A stretch of 64,000 nucleotides of DNA. It comes from Deltaproteobacteria bacterium UBA5205 (GTDB taxonomy: Bacteria; Desulfobacterota; Syntrophorhabdia; Syntrophorhabdales; Syntrophorhabdaceae). Within the stretch, counting starts at the first letter, position 1; every line of letters starts with the position of its first letter. The notes below the pieces were generated by a model, which saw only the letters and a list, made by a program, of their open reading frames with translations, did no database searches and was not told the origin of the DNA. The DNA is taken from the NCBI GenBank assembly GCA_002412715.1, contig DHVP01000048.1, positions 175,640 to 239,639 on the forward strand, given 5' to 3'. A program made the translations under genes and the position numbers. Shown in pieces: positions 31,161-39,877 of the stretch.

Positions 31161-33221
31161 ATGAGGGGAGACGAACTCTTTCGTCAACTTGCCGTACGCG
31201 AGCCCTTCACCGGTTTGCATCCTTCCGTCGGGGCCTTTTTCAGGGATTACCTTTCCCGGGAGAAGGCCGTCAGTTTCGAGGGCCGCTTCGTTATCAACAC
31301 CCATTTCCCTCCCTTTCCGAGCGGAGCTTTCGACAACCTCGCGGAGCATTTCGGCGCCCTCGGTGAGCGTGATGGCCGCGGGCTCTATTCCGTCACCTTC
31401 GGTGTCACCAACCGGTGCCGCTACCGGTGCTGGCATTGCTACAACGCCGGGCGGGAACAAAACGACATCAGCTTCGGCGGCATAGAAAAGATCGCCCGCG
31501 AGTTGTCGGCGATGGGCAGCATAATGGTAACCCTTTCCGGAGGGGAGCCGCTGCTGAGGAAGGACCTAGAAGATATTGTCGGCCTTTTCGACGACAGGTC
31601 CTGCCTGATGCTCAACACCACGGGCTCGGGCCTGACGGAAAAACGCGCCCGCGCCCTCAAAGAAAAAGGGCTTTTTGCTGTCGGCGTCAGTCTCGATTCG
31701 ATGAACGCCGAAGAACATGACAGAATGCGCGGGAAACGAGGTGCATTCCGGACAGCCTTGCGCGCCCTCCAGACGGCGTCCGACAGCGGCCTCTATCCCT
31801 ATATCGTGGCGGTAGCCACCCGGCGTCTCATTCATCCCGACACCTTCATGAGATTCATCGAATTTGCAGGCAGGTCCCGGGCCCGGGAGGTCCACCTTCT
31901 TGAACCCTGCCCCACGGGCAGACTTTCAGGCAGGAGTGATGTAATCCTCGAAGCCGCGGAGCGGAACCTCCTGATGGACTATCAGAAAAAGGTGGCCGCA
32001 CGGGAAGATCTGCCTGTCCTGTCCACCTTCGTTTACCTCGAATCCGCGAAGGCCTTCGGCTGCGGGGCCGGGCTGACCTATCTCTATATCGACGGCTCGG
32101 GAGAGGTCTGTCCCTGCAACCTCGTCCCGTTGAGCTTCGGAAATGCAGTGCGGGAACCGCTGGGGGCAATTCTGGAAAGGATGGGAAGGCACTTCATGAA
32201 ACCGAGGACCTCCTGTGCAGGGCATATCCTCGGAAGTCATGTCCCGAAGGGACCCATGCCTGTTCTTCGCGAGGTCTCCGAGGAAATATGCCGCAAGCAC
32301 CTTCCCCGCAATCACAGGCTGCCGCGGTTCTTCACCGTGAAACGAGGTGCGACGGCAAGCGTCGGAAGCAGGGAGCTTCGGGACGCCTACGACAGGATAC
32401 ATGCGGATTATGATATGCACTGGCTGTCGGAGGCAGCCAGGCCCGTCCGGACGCTTGTCCGGAAGATCGCCGACGCAAGGACCTGCAGCGTCTTCGAGGC
32501 AGGTTGTGGAACGGGTTTTGCCACATCCCTTATCGCCAGCCGTTTCGGTCCTGCATGCTCGATAACGGCGGCGGACATCTCGCGGGAGATGATCGGCGTC
32601 GCCAGGGAACGTATCCGTCTTGCAGGGCACAAAAACATCCGGTTTTTTCAGGGAGACGCCCTGAAGATATTGCGCCGCCGTGGTCCTTTCGACCTCATCT
32701 TTACAAGCTGGGTCCTGGGCTACATCCCGCTCACGGCCTTTTTTGAAACCGCCGCGGCTTCGCTCAATGAAGGTGGCCGCCTTGCCTTTGTCGTTCACCG
32801 GCAGAATTCGCCTGCGAGGGAACTCGCGATATTCCATGAACTTGTTGCCGAGGACCCGTCGGTGCTTAAAAAGCGTGTCCACTTCGATTTTCCGGAAGGA
32901 GCCGCCCACCTCGAAACACTTCTTAAGGAAGCCGCCTTTATTCCCGAAGATATCTCCGAAGGCCGCATAACATTCAAATGCGGCTCTCCGGAGGGCGTTC
33001 TGGAACATCTCACGAAATCCGGGGCCGGTACTGCCTTCTATGACGCCCTCGACCCCCATTCAAAGGAAAAGATGGAGGGGCGCTTCACGGAAACCCTCGC
33101 CGGCCGTGCACGAAAAGGGGCCTACAATGTCGTGCACGATTTTATCCTCTGTGTCGCAAGGGCGGCTTCGCCGGGTCATGAAAGGAAACACCCGTTAACA
33201 AGGGAGGTGGAAAGACCATGA
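31161..33221 (+). CDS. Radical SAM enzyme fused to a class I SAM methyltransferase
   Basis: A 686-residue two-part enzyme. After an N-terminal extension, the radical SAM domain (about 75-330) has CRYRCWHC (Cys86, Cys90, Cys93) for the [4Fe-4S] cluster and LSGGEPLLRKDLE. A SPASM-like cysteine region follows (GCGAGLTYLYIDGSGEVCPC, then Cys in RTSCAGHI). The C-terminal half (about 400-570) is a Rossmann methyltransferase with motif I EAGCGTGF (Glu446) and DLIFTSWVLGYIP. The ATG follows GAGGTGAT. The stop overlaps the glucokinase ATG. The radical SAM part resembles peptide- or heme-modifying enzymes, but no precursor peptide gene was found next to it. Product unknown. Confidence 0.85.
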   Translation: MRGDELFRQLAVREPFTGLHPSVGAFFRDYLSREKAVSFEGRFVINTHFPPFPSGAFDNLAEHFGALGERDGRGLYSVTFGVTNRCRYRCWHCYNAGREQNDISFGGIEKIARELSAMGSIMVTLSGGEPLLRKDLEDIVGLFDDRSCLMLNTTGSGLTEKRARALKEKGLFAVGVSLDSMNAEEHDRMRGKRGAFRTALRALQTASDSGLYPYIVAVATRRLIHPDTFMRFIEFAGRSRAREVHLLEPCPTGRLSGRSDVILEAAERNLLMDYQKKVAAREDLPVLSTFVYLESAKAFGCGAGLTYLYIDGSGEVCPCNLVPLSFGNAVREPLGAILERMGRHFMKPRTSCAGHILGSHVPKGPMPVLREVSEEICRKHLPRNHRLPRFFTVKRGATASVGSRELRDAYDRIHADYDMHWLSEAARPVRTLVRKIADARTCSVFEAGCGTGFATSLIASRFGPACSITAADISREMIGVARERIRLAGHKNIRFFQGDALKILRRRGPFDLIFTSWVLGYIPLTAFFETAAASLNEGGRLAFVVHRQNSPARELAIFHELVAEDPSVLKKRVHFDFPEGAAHLETLLKEAAFIPEDISEGRITFKCGSPEGVLEHLTKSGAGTAFYDALDPHSKEKMEGRFTETLAGRARKGAYNVVHDFILCVARAASPGHERKHPLTREVERP

Positions 33222-34177
33222 AGAACGTGATTGCAGTCGATATAGGAGGGACGAACAGCCGCTTCGGCCATTTTCGGATCAGCGATGAAGGCCGGCTGTC
33301 ATACGTGGACGGGTTGCGGCTCAAAACACACAGCGCGGCGTCACTCGACGATCTCATGGAAATGGCACGCAATAAGGGGCCGATTGCGGCGGATACGCAG
33401 TGGGACGCCGTGGTCCTAGCCGTGCCCGGTGCCGTGAAGGATAATACATACGCGAAGCTGGCGAACGTACCCTGGGCCGTGGACGTGTCCGGTCTTCGCA
33501 CCCGGGCGGCAGGCGCTCGGATCTTCCTTATCAACGACTTTGTGGCTCAGGCCTTCGCGTGTCCTCTCACGAGCCGCTTAAACACACAAATCGTTCAGAA
33601 CGGCGAACCCCAGGCGGCTGCCAACGTGGCAGTCATCGGTGCCGGCACCGGTCTCGGGCACTGCGCACTCGCTCCCGCCGGAGGGGACTCTTTTATCCCT
33701 CTGCCTTCAGAAGCGGGGCATGCCGCCTTTGCCTTCTACGGAAAGACCGAAACAGCCTACCGGGATTATCTCCTGGAAAGGACGGGCGCGGAATACCCCT
33801 ATGGCGATATCGTTGTAAGCGGACCGGGCCTCACACACCTTCACACCTTCCTGACGGGCCGCGACCTCGATCCGGCGGATGTCATCGGCGAGATCACCCC
33901 TGAGGCGGAAACAACGGTCCTTTTTGCCCGCTTCTATGCCCGGGCATGCCGCAATTATGCGCTCACCGTGCTGGCCCTGGGAGGCCTCTTCATCGCCGGC
34001 GGCGTTGCCATGAAAAACCCTTTTCTGGTAGTAAACGATCATTTCAGAGAGGAATTCACCGATTCGGCCCACTACGGGACGATGCTTGCAAAAATACCCG
34101 TCACGCTCATCTTGAGTGAGGACAGCGGTCTGTGGGGGGCCGCGAATTATGGGGCTATCAATCTGAGAACAGGATGA
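33218..34177 (+). CDS. glk: Glucokinase, Glk family
   Basis: A 319-residue ATP-dependent sugar kinase of the bacterial Glk type. It has the phosphate-1 motif AVDIGGTNSRFGHF at residues 5-18, FLINDFVAQAFAC with the catalytic Asp, VIGAGTGLGHC for nucleotide binding and LPSEAGHAAFAF with the sugar-binding Glu. LFIAGGVAMKN matches the adenosine motif. It phosphorylates glucose to glucose-6-phosphate in the cytoplasm. It overlaps the radical SAM gene by 4 bases (ATGA), so the two are coupled, an unusual partnership. GGGAGGTGG precedes the ATG. Confidence 0.9.
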   Translation: MKNVIAVDIGGTNSRFGHFRISDEGRLSYVDGLRLKTHSAASLDDLMEMARNKGPIAADTQWDAVVLAVPGAVKDNTYAKLANVPWAVDVSGLRTRAAGARIFLINDFVAQAFACPLTSRLNTQIVQNGEPQAAANVAVIGAGTGLGHCALAPAGGDSFIPLPSEAGHAAFAFYGKTETAYRDYLLERTGAEYPYGDIVVSGPGLTHLHTFLTGRDLDPADVIGEITPEAETTVLFARFYARACRNYALTVLALGGLFIAGGVAMKNPFLVVNDHFREEFTDSAHYGTMLAKIPVTLILSEDSGLWGAANYGAINLRTG

Positions 34178-34202
34178 TCACCCTGCGGAAGGAGCGGCAA
34201 GA

Positions 34203-35048
34203 ATGTTGAACGCAGGTTTTACCATACGACAGATGACGATGAATGATGTTGAACTGGCTATGGACTGGGCAGCCGACGAGGGTTGGAACCCCGGGTTGAA
34301 CGATGCAGGCTGTTTCTATCATACGGACCCGAATGGTTTCTTTATCGGGGAGGTTAACGGCGAGCCGGTGGGATGCATCTCGGCTGTGTCCTATGATGAC
34401 TCCTTCGGGTTCATAGGCTTTTACATAATCAGAAAAGAACTTCGCGGGAGATGGTACGGCATCGAGCTCGCCAGGCGGGCCATGAGCTACCTCGGAGCCC
34501 GAAACATCGGCATCGACGGGGTCGTGGGGAAGATACGAAATTATGAGAAATTTGGTTTTACCCTGGCCCACAAAAATGTTCGATACGCAGGCAGAGGCGG
34601 CGGATCGGCATCGGCTGATCTCGTCGAACTTTCCACCGTTCCCTTCGGCGCAATTGTCTCCTGTGATGCCGCTGTCTTTCCGGCGCGGCGCGACGGATTT
34701 CTTGAACGATGGATCAACCAGCCGGGCAGCGCATCCTTCGGATGCGTGGAAGGCGACGAACTGAAAGGCTACGGAGTGATACGCCCCTGCAGGACAGGAT
34801 TCAAGATAGGTCCGCTGTTGGCCGACTCGCCTGACATTGCCGAAAAACTGTTCGGCGCGCTGGCGGGAAAGGTATCGCCGCAGATACCCGTATTTCTGGA
34901 TGTTCCCGCAACAAACCCCTCCGCCCTTTCTCTCGCGCAGGGCCATCGCATGACGCCCGTATTTGAGACGGGCAGGATGTACAATAAGGAAGCGCCCGCC
35001 CTCCCCATGGAGAAGATATTTGGAGTGACAAGCTTCGAACTCGGCTGA
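34203..35048 (+). CDS. GNAT acetyltransferase with C-terminal second domain
   Basis: A 281-residue cytoplasmic protein. The first half is a GNAT domain (TIRQMTMNDVELAMDWAADEG, then GFIGFYIIRKELRGRWYGIELARRAM) with a helix-forming RGxGxG-like acetyl-CoA loop written RGRWYGIELA, so the loop is not canonical. The second half (about 150-281) matches the Acetyltransf_18 domain seen in tandem-GNAT proteins, with KGYGVIRPCRTGFKIGPL. AAGGAG precedes the ATG. It is the last gene of a run beginning at the PurF-like gene. The acceptor substrate is unknown. Confidence 0.85.
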   Translation: MLNAGFTIRQMTMNDVELAMDWAADEGWNPGLNDAGCFYHTDPNGFFIGEVNGEPVGCISAVSYDDSFGFIGFYIIRKELRGRWYGIELARRAMSYLGARNIGIDGVVGKIRNYEKFGFTLAHKNVRYAGRGGGSASADLVELSTVPFGAIVSCDAAVFPARRDGFLERWINQPGSASFGCVEGDELKGYGVIRPCRTGFKIGPLLADSPDIAEKLFGALAGKVSPQIPVFLDVPATNPSALSLAQGHRMTPVFETGRMYNKEAPALPMEKIFGVTSFELG

Positions 35049-35153
35049 TCGGCATTTTTTTTGTTGCACGCGGAATGCTGATTTTTCTGCCTTAACCATA
35101 CAAAAAAACACTCTTTAATGTCATATACTTCTGCCAATCGCTCTCATGAGGTG

Positions 35154-35228
35154 TATAATGAATGATAAGGACAGGGGAAGGCCGCAACCCGTCAATGAGC
35201 TTCGGGTAACTGCACCGTAGCGTTGCGG
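35154..35228 (+). promoter_or_regulatory. Candidate -10 box and structured leader of the 35.3 kb hybrid kinase
   Basis: A consensus TATAAT lies at 35154-35159 with only a poor -35 match. Downstream, CCGCAAC (35182-35188) pairs with GTTGCGG (35222-35228), and CCCG (35187-35191 area) can pair with CGGG near 35203-35206, giving a two-stem fold 34 bases before GTG 35262. It did not match a riboswitch motif I know. Confidence 0.35.
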
Positions 35229-35261
35229 ACTTGGAAACGTTGAAGGCTAAAGAGTGATCTC

Positions 35262-37259
35262 GTGAAAGAAATACTCCGTAAACTGGAGCATGATTTACGT
35301 GAGCGTACCAAGGAACTCAATTGCCTCTACGCTATTGCGGATATTGTTGAAAACCCGAACCGCCCTTTAGAAGAAATTCTTCAGGAAATTGTCAACTTTC
35401 TTCCTCAAGTATGGCAGTACCCGAACACAACCTGCAGTCGCATCATCAGGGGCACGCAAGAATTCAGGACAGACAATTTCAAAGAAACTCCTTTTAAACA
35501 GACCGCCGATATTGTGGTCAATGGAAAGCATGCCGGCATCGTAGAGGTCTCTTATCTTGAAAAAATGGAGGAATGTGACGAAGGACCCTTCCTGAAAGAA
35601 GAGCGCAGGCTCATCGATGCTATCGCGAGGAGACTGGGAAAAACTATTGAACGCTACGAAATGGAGGCGGCATTAAAGCGGAGCGAGGAAAAATACCGGA
35701 GCATCTTCGAAAACGCAGTTGAAGGAATATTCCAGACAACGCCGGACGGCCGGTATTTGAGCGTGAACCCCTCTCTTGCGAAGATGTACGGGTATGATTC
35801 GCCCGAGGAGATGATCGACTCCGTAACCGATATCGAAAGACAGCAGTATGTAGACCTCGAAGACCGCGAGACTCTCAAAAACCTCTATGACACGCAGGGC
35901 TTTGTGGAAGGATTCGAGACTCAGTTATACAGAAAAGATGGAGACAAGGTATGGATTTCCATGAACGCACGGGCGGTTAGGGGTGCGAATGGTGAAACAA
36001 TCTACTATGAGGGCACCACCGAGGACATCACCAGGCGAAAAAAGGCACAGGAAGAAACTACACGTCTCGAATTGCAGCTCCGCCAATCTCAGAAAATGGA
36101 GGCCATAGGCACCCTCGCGGGAGGCATCGCCCACGACTTCAATAATATTCTTTCCGGTATTATGGGTTTTACCGAAATGGTACAGGATGATATGCCTCCT
36201 GACAGCCGCGCTTATCACCGGCTTGGACTGGTCCTTAAAGGAGCGCATCGGGGACGCGATCTTATAAGACAGATCCTCACCTTCAGCCGTCAGACCGAAT
36301 ATGAGCAAAAACCCGTCGCATTAAGCGCGATCGTGGAGGAGGGCCTTAGACTGTTAAGACCCCTCCTCCCCACAACCACTGAAATAAGATTCAAGAGTCT
36401 GACCGACGACGATACGATACTCGCCGACTCCGCGCAAATGCACCAGGTTCTCATGAATCTCTGCACCAACGGCGCCCAGGCCATGGGAAGGAAAGGCGGC
36501 GTCCTGGAAATCAGCGTGACGGGGGATCATTTTAAAAAGGGTGACCCCATGCCAGTTCCCGGCATGAAACCCGGACACTATTTAGCACTCAAGGTGCGCG
36601 ACACCGGCGGCGGTATGCAGCCTGAGGTAGTTGAACGGATATTCGATCCCTTTTTTACCACCAAGGCCCATGGGGAAGGCACCGGCCTGGGACTTTCCGT
36701 AGTCCATGGCATCGTCAAGAGCCACGGCGGCTTCATAAGGGTGGAAAGCGAACCGGAAAAGGGCTCGGTATTTTATATATATCTGCCGAAGATAGAAAAA
36801 CGGGAAGCCCTCACCGTCAAAGAGGAACTGCCGGTAAAAGGAGGAAAGGAATGCATACTTTTCGTTGATGATGAAGATCTCAACGTTGAACTGAACAGCG
36901 AGAGGTTGACCCGGCTGGGTTATGAAGTTGTGGCCACAACGAGCAGCCTGGAGGCGCTGGAAATCTTTAAAAATGACCCCCGGAGATTCCATCTTGTCAT
37001 CACCGATTACACCATGCCGAACCTGACCGGCGTGGAACTGGCAAGAAAACTGCTGAAGGTACGCGATGACATCCCCATCATTCTTTGCACAGGTTATAAC
37101 GACAGTATCTCGCCGGACAGGGCCAGGAGGGCCGGGATCAGGGAATTCCTGTTGAAACCCCAGTCGACTCGCGGACTGGACACCGCAATCCGCCTGATAC
37201 TGGACGCGAAAGATGACGGGTCTGCAAAGAAAACCATAGCCACGATCGACATCGAATAG
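35262..37259 (+). CDS. Soluble PAS hybrid histidine kinase with receiver domain
   Basis: A 665-residue cytoplasmic protein starting at GTG 35262. An N-terminal domain (about 1-125) with LNCLYAIADIVENPNRPLEEILQEIV resembles the GAF-like segment found at the start of many Desulfobacterota kinases. A PAS domain (about 140-255) leads to HisKA with His291 in GGIAHDFNN, the ATPase (VRDTGGGM, GTGLGLSVVHG) and a C-terminal receiver with Asp582. It carries GGG in place of the more usual GxG at the ATP lid start. No membrane segment or paired regulator is nearby. Its domain order repeats that of the kinases at 0.6 and 26.4 kb. Confidence 0.88.
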   Translation: MKEILRKLEHDLRERTKELNCLYAIADIVENPNRPLEEILQEIVNFLPQVWQYPNTTCSRIIRGTQEFRTDNFKETPFKQTADIVVNGKHAGIVEVSYLEKMEECDEGPFLKEERRLIDAIARRLGKTIERYEMEAALKRSEEKYRSIFENAVEGIFQTTPDGRYLSVNPSLAKMYGYDSPEEMIDSVTDIERQQYVDLEDRETLKNLYDTQGFVEGFETQLYRKDGDKVWISMNARAVRGANGETIYYEGTTEDITRRKKAQEETTRLELQLRQSQKMEAIGTLAGGIAHDFNNILSGIMGFTEMVQDDMPPDSRAYHRLGLVLKGAHRGRDLIRQILTFSRQTEYEQKPVALSAIVEEGLRLLRPLLPTTTEIRFKSLTDDDTILADSAQMHQVLMNLCTNGAQAMGRKGGVLEISVTGDHFKKGDPMPVPGMKPGHYLALKVRDTGGGMQPEVVERIFDPFFTTKAHGEGTGLGLSVVHGIVKSHGGFIRVESEPEKGSVFYIYLPKIEKREALTVKEELPVKGGKECILFVDDEDLNVELNSERLTRLGYEVVATTSSLEALEIFKNDPRRFHLVITDYTMPNLTGVELARKLLKVRDDIPIILCTGYNDSISPDRARRAGIREFLLKPQSTRGLDTAIRLILDAKDDGSAKKTIATIDIE

Positions 37260-37606
37260 AAGAAGAAAAGAGAACGGCGTTCACCATCATCACACCGCGG
37301 GCCTGAAGGAAAGTGCGGTGTGTGGGAGACCTTGCCCGCAATGCATGGACCTGTGCCCCTGAAACACTTCTCCCAAAAATTATTTTAATCGCATGTCCGG
37401 GGTTGCTTTCCACTGGTGTCGGCCGTGTTGGCGGCAGTGGGCCTCCCGGGAAGGGCGGTTTTCTCAGAGGAAATGTGTTATGCATATAGGGGAGAACAAA
37501 AATAGGGACGAGGAAGCGTTCCAGGGCCGGGGTGATTTCTGTTGATGATAAAGACCGGCAGGACAGTCCCCTTGGCAGCATCCGAAAGAAGGTGGGAAGT
37601 GACATT
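37260..37606. other. Intergenic region between hybrid kinase and rnk
   Basis: A 347-base gap without a convincing gene. An 8-base inverted repeat, CACACCGC (37291-37298) with GCGGTGTG (37315-37322), lies 32 bases after the kinase stop and may stall transcription, but lacks a T-tract. An upstream in-frame extension of rnk to 37532 is poor in coding character. Nothing else was recognised. Confidence 0.4.
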
Positions 37607-38014
37607 ATGAAGACAGGTGATATTTTCATAACGCATCATGACATGGCAAGATTGAGGACGTTGATCGAGGTATACGGCGGGACCGATACTCCACACATCG
37701 ACCGCCTGAAAGTGGAACTCGACAGGGCCAGGATAGTGGACCCCAGAGACATTCCCGTCGATGTCGTCACCATGAATTCGGTGGTCCGCATCAAGGATCT
37801 GGAGACCGGCGAAGAAAAGACGTTCGCCCTGGTATTCCCCGACAAGACAGGTGCGGCCGGAAAAGCGGTCTCTGTTCTGGCGCCTGTCGGCACGGCCCTC
37901 ATCGGCTGCCGGGAAGGGGACACGATGGAATGGACATTGCCGACAGGCACGATGAAGATACAGATAACCGAGATAATCTATCAGCCGGAAAGGATCGGCA
38001 ATTACGACCTGTAA
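37607..38014 (+). CDS. rnk: Rnk/GreA-C-terminal-like RNA polymerase-binding protein
   Basis: A 135-residue protein from ATG 37607. The layout is that of Rnk, regulator of nucleoside diphosphate kinase: a short N-terminal coiled region (HHDMARLRTLIEVYGG, with LKVELDRARIVDP) followed by an FKBP-like domain shared with GreA/GreB (VTMNSVVRIKDLETGEEKTF, VSVLAPVGTALIGCREGD). Rnk has a shorter coiled coil than GreA and binds RNA polymerase without cleavage stimulation. The start was chosen at MKTGDIF because this is the usual Rnk beginning. It is followed 55 bases later by a HAD gene. Confidence 0.88.
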   Translation: MKTGDIFITHHDMARLRTLIEVYGGTDTPHIDRLKVELDRARIVDPRDIPVDVVTMNSVVRIKDLETGEEKTFALVFPDKTGAAGKAVSVLAPVGTALIGCREGDTMEWTLPTGTMKIQITEIIYQPERIGNYDL

Positions 38015-38069
38015 CGAGAAGCGAAAAATAGTTTTCGCCATGTGCTGATTCTCCCCGAAGGAGACACTG

Positions 38070-38693
38070 ATGAGTATTCCAGCAGACAAATGTGCTGTAG
38101 ATGTAGTCCTTTTCGATTTTGGCGGCGTTCTGGCGGAAGAAGGCTTTGAGAAGGGCCTTCGGGCCATTGCGGTGAAACATGGACTCAACGAAACGGATTT
38201 CTTCAACCTGGCCCACGAGCTCATCCATGCGACGGGGTACATCACCGGTCGCGTCGATGAGCATGCATACTGGGAGGCGATCCGGGACAGGACGGGCATC
38301 AGGGACGATGATGTCACACTCCGGAATGAGATCCTGTCCCGGTTCATCCTGCGGTCCTGGATGTTCGATATCGTAAGGGAACTGAAGGCATCCGGCGTCC
38401 GCGTCGTCATCCTCAGCGATCAGACCAACTGGCTCGACGAACTGAACGGATTGTACGATTTCTTCAAATACTTCGACATTGTCTTCAACAGTTATCACAT
38501 CGGGAAAAACAAGACGGATGTCTCCCATTTTTCCGACACGATCTCCCGCCTGAAGGGCTCTGGCGAGCGGATGCTCTTCATCGATGACAGCGAGGCCCAC
38601 TGCGAAAGAGCACGCAAGGCGGGCATGAAGGCAATCCGCTATGCAGGCCGGGAGTCATTCCTCAAAGATCTGGAGGGCGTTTGTCCGGGGTAA
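38070..38693 (+). CDS. HAD-superfamily hydrolase
   Basis: A 207-residue cytoplasmic protein of the haloacid dehalogenase type (HAD-IA, YihX-like). Motif I is FDFGGVLAEEG, with Gly in place of the second Asp commonly seen in this subgroup; motif II is VVILSDQTNW; motif III Lys is in IGKNKTDVS; motif IV is LFIDDSEAHCERARKAGM. It probably acts on a phosphorylated metabolite such as a sugar phosphate. The gene ends 68 bases before a strong bidirectional hairpin. GAAGGAGA precedes the ATG. Confidence 0.88.
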   Translation: MSIPADKCAVDVVLFDFGGVLAEEGFEKGLRAIAVKHGLNETDFFNLAHELIHATGYITGRVDEHAYWEAIRDRTGIRDDDVTLRNEILSRFILRSWMFDIVRELKASGVRVVILSDQTNWLDELNGLYDFFKYFDIVFNSYHIGKNKTDVSHFSDTISRLKGSGERMLFIDDSEAHCERARKAGMKAIRYAGRESFLKDLEGVCPG

Positions 38694-38761
38694 GATCGCC
38701 GGGAAAGGTAAAGCCTATGATTCTTTTGTTTTGCCTCCCGTCGAAAAGGCGGGATACAAAT

Positions 38762-38812
38762 GCGGCATGATCCCGGTGGAATCCGGGATCATGCCGCTGT
38801 CTTTTCTTTCTT
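38762..38812 (+). terminator. Strong intrinsic terminator between convergent genes
   Basis: A perfect 15-base stem (GCGGCATGATCCCGG / CCGGGATCATGCCGC) with loop TGGAAT is followed by a T-rich tail (TGTCTTTTCTTTCTTT). It ends the HAD transcript and could also stop readthrough from the GGGtGRT side. Confidence 0.92.
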
Positions 38813-38864
38813 TGCTCTTCTGTGCGCCCATCCCGCTTGAGCCAGGAGGGCGCGAAGCAGTTCC

Positions 38865-39863
38865 TTACTTGTTAGCCTGCTCTATCGCCACAGCCACTGC
38901 GACGGTTGCGCCTACCATGGGGTTGTTGCCCATACCCAGGAAGCCCATCATCTCCACGTGGGCCGGCACGGAGGATGAACCTGCGAACTGCGCGTCGGAA
39001 TGCATCCTTCCCATCGTGTCCGTCATGCCGTAGGAGGCCGGGCCGGACCCCATGTTGTCGGGGTGCAGGGTCCTTCCTGTTCCGCCTCCCGACGCGACAG
39101 AGAAATATTTCCTGTTCGCCTGGTTGCATTCCTTCTTATAGGTGCCTGCGACGGGATGCTGGAATCGCGTTGGATTCGTGGAATTTCCCGTAATGGAAAC
39201 GTCGACCTCTTCGTGTTGCATAATGGCGACGCCTTCCCGGACGTCGTCGGAGCCGTAGCATCTGACCGCGGCCTTTTCGCCCTTTGAATAGGGGCGGCTT
39301 TCGACGATCTCGAGTTTCCCTGCATGATAATCGAATTTGGTTTTGACGTAGGTAAACCCGTTGATCCGGGAGATGATCTGCGCCGCATCCTTCCCCAACC
39401 CGTTCAATATGACCTTCAGGGGTTCCTTTCTTACCTTGTTGGCCGATTTGGCGATACCGATGGCGCCCTCAGCGGCGGCGAAGGACTCGTGTCCCGCGAG
39501 AAAAGCAAAACATTTCGTGTCTTCTCTCAGAAGCATGGCCGCCAGGTTCCCGTGTCCAAGACCAACCTTTCTGTCATCCGCAACGGAGCCGGGGATACAA
39601 AACGCCTGCAACCCCTCTCCGATGGCCTCCGCGGCGTCGGCCGCCTTTGTGCAGCCTTTTTTGATGGCGATAGATGCGCCGACGACATAGGCCCAGCCCA
39701 CGTTTTCAAAACATATCGGCTGGGTCTCCCTGGCTATCCTGTATGGATCTATGCCCTTGCTCTCGCAGATCTGTTTTGCTTCCTCCAGCGATTTAATCCC
39801 GTATCTATTTAAAGTCTCGTTGACCTGACCGATCCTTCTTTCATAGTTTTCGAAAAGTGCCAT
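38865..39863 (-). CDS. GGGtGRT protein
   Basis: A 332-residue protein from ATG 39863; ATG 39872 lies directly against AAGGAGG and is too close to be used. The family signature appears as SVASGGGTGRTLHPDNMGSG, followed by YGMTDTMGRMHSDAQFAGSS and a glycine/alanine-rich end (GFLGMGNNPMVGATVAVAVAI). No membrane span is obvious apart from the small-residue C terminus. GGGtGRT proteins are found in anaerobes, nearly always beside a NifU-like protein as here, but their chemistry is not established. The pair is expressed from one operon (NifU-like first). A role tied to Fe-S or selenium/sulfur handling is only inferred. Confidence 0.88.
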   Translation of the reverse strand: MALFENYERRIGQVNETLNRYGIKSLEEAKQICESKGIDPYRIARETQPICFENVGWAYVVGASIAIKKGCTKAADAAEAIGEGLQAFCIPGSVADDRKVGLGHGNLAAMLLREDTKCFAFLAGHESFAAAEGAIGIAKSANKVRKEPLKVILNGLGKDAAQIISRINGFTYVKTKFDYHAGKLEIVESRPYSKGEKAAVRCYGSDDVREGVAIMQHEEVDVSITGNSTNPTRFQHPVAGTYKKECNQANRKYFSVASGGGTGRTLHPDNMGSGPASYGMTDTMGRMHSDAQFAGSSSVPAHVEMMGFLGMGNNPMVGATVAVAVAIEQANK

Positions 39864-39877
39864 ATCGTCCATCCTCC

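Noticed and set aside
31926..33059. 377-codon minus-strand frame opposite the radical SAM fusion
   Set aside because: Antisense to the methyltransferase and SPASM regions, with no domain or ribosome-binding site.
35161..35261. GEMM-type c-di-GMP riboswitch before the hybrid kinase
   Set aside because: The conserved GEMM core and tetraloop receptor sequence are absent; only a generic two-stem fold can be drawn.
37138..38600. Minus-strand frames opposite rnk and the HAD gene
   Set aside because: No domain content, and they overlap genes with clear family motifs.
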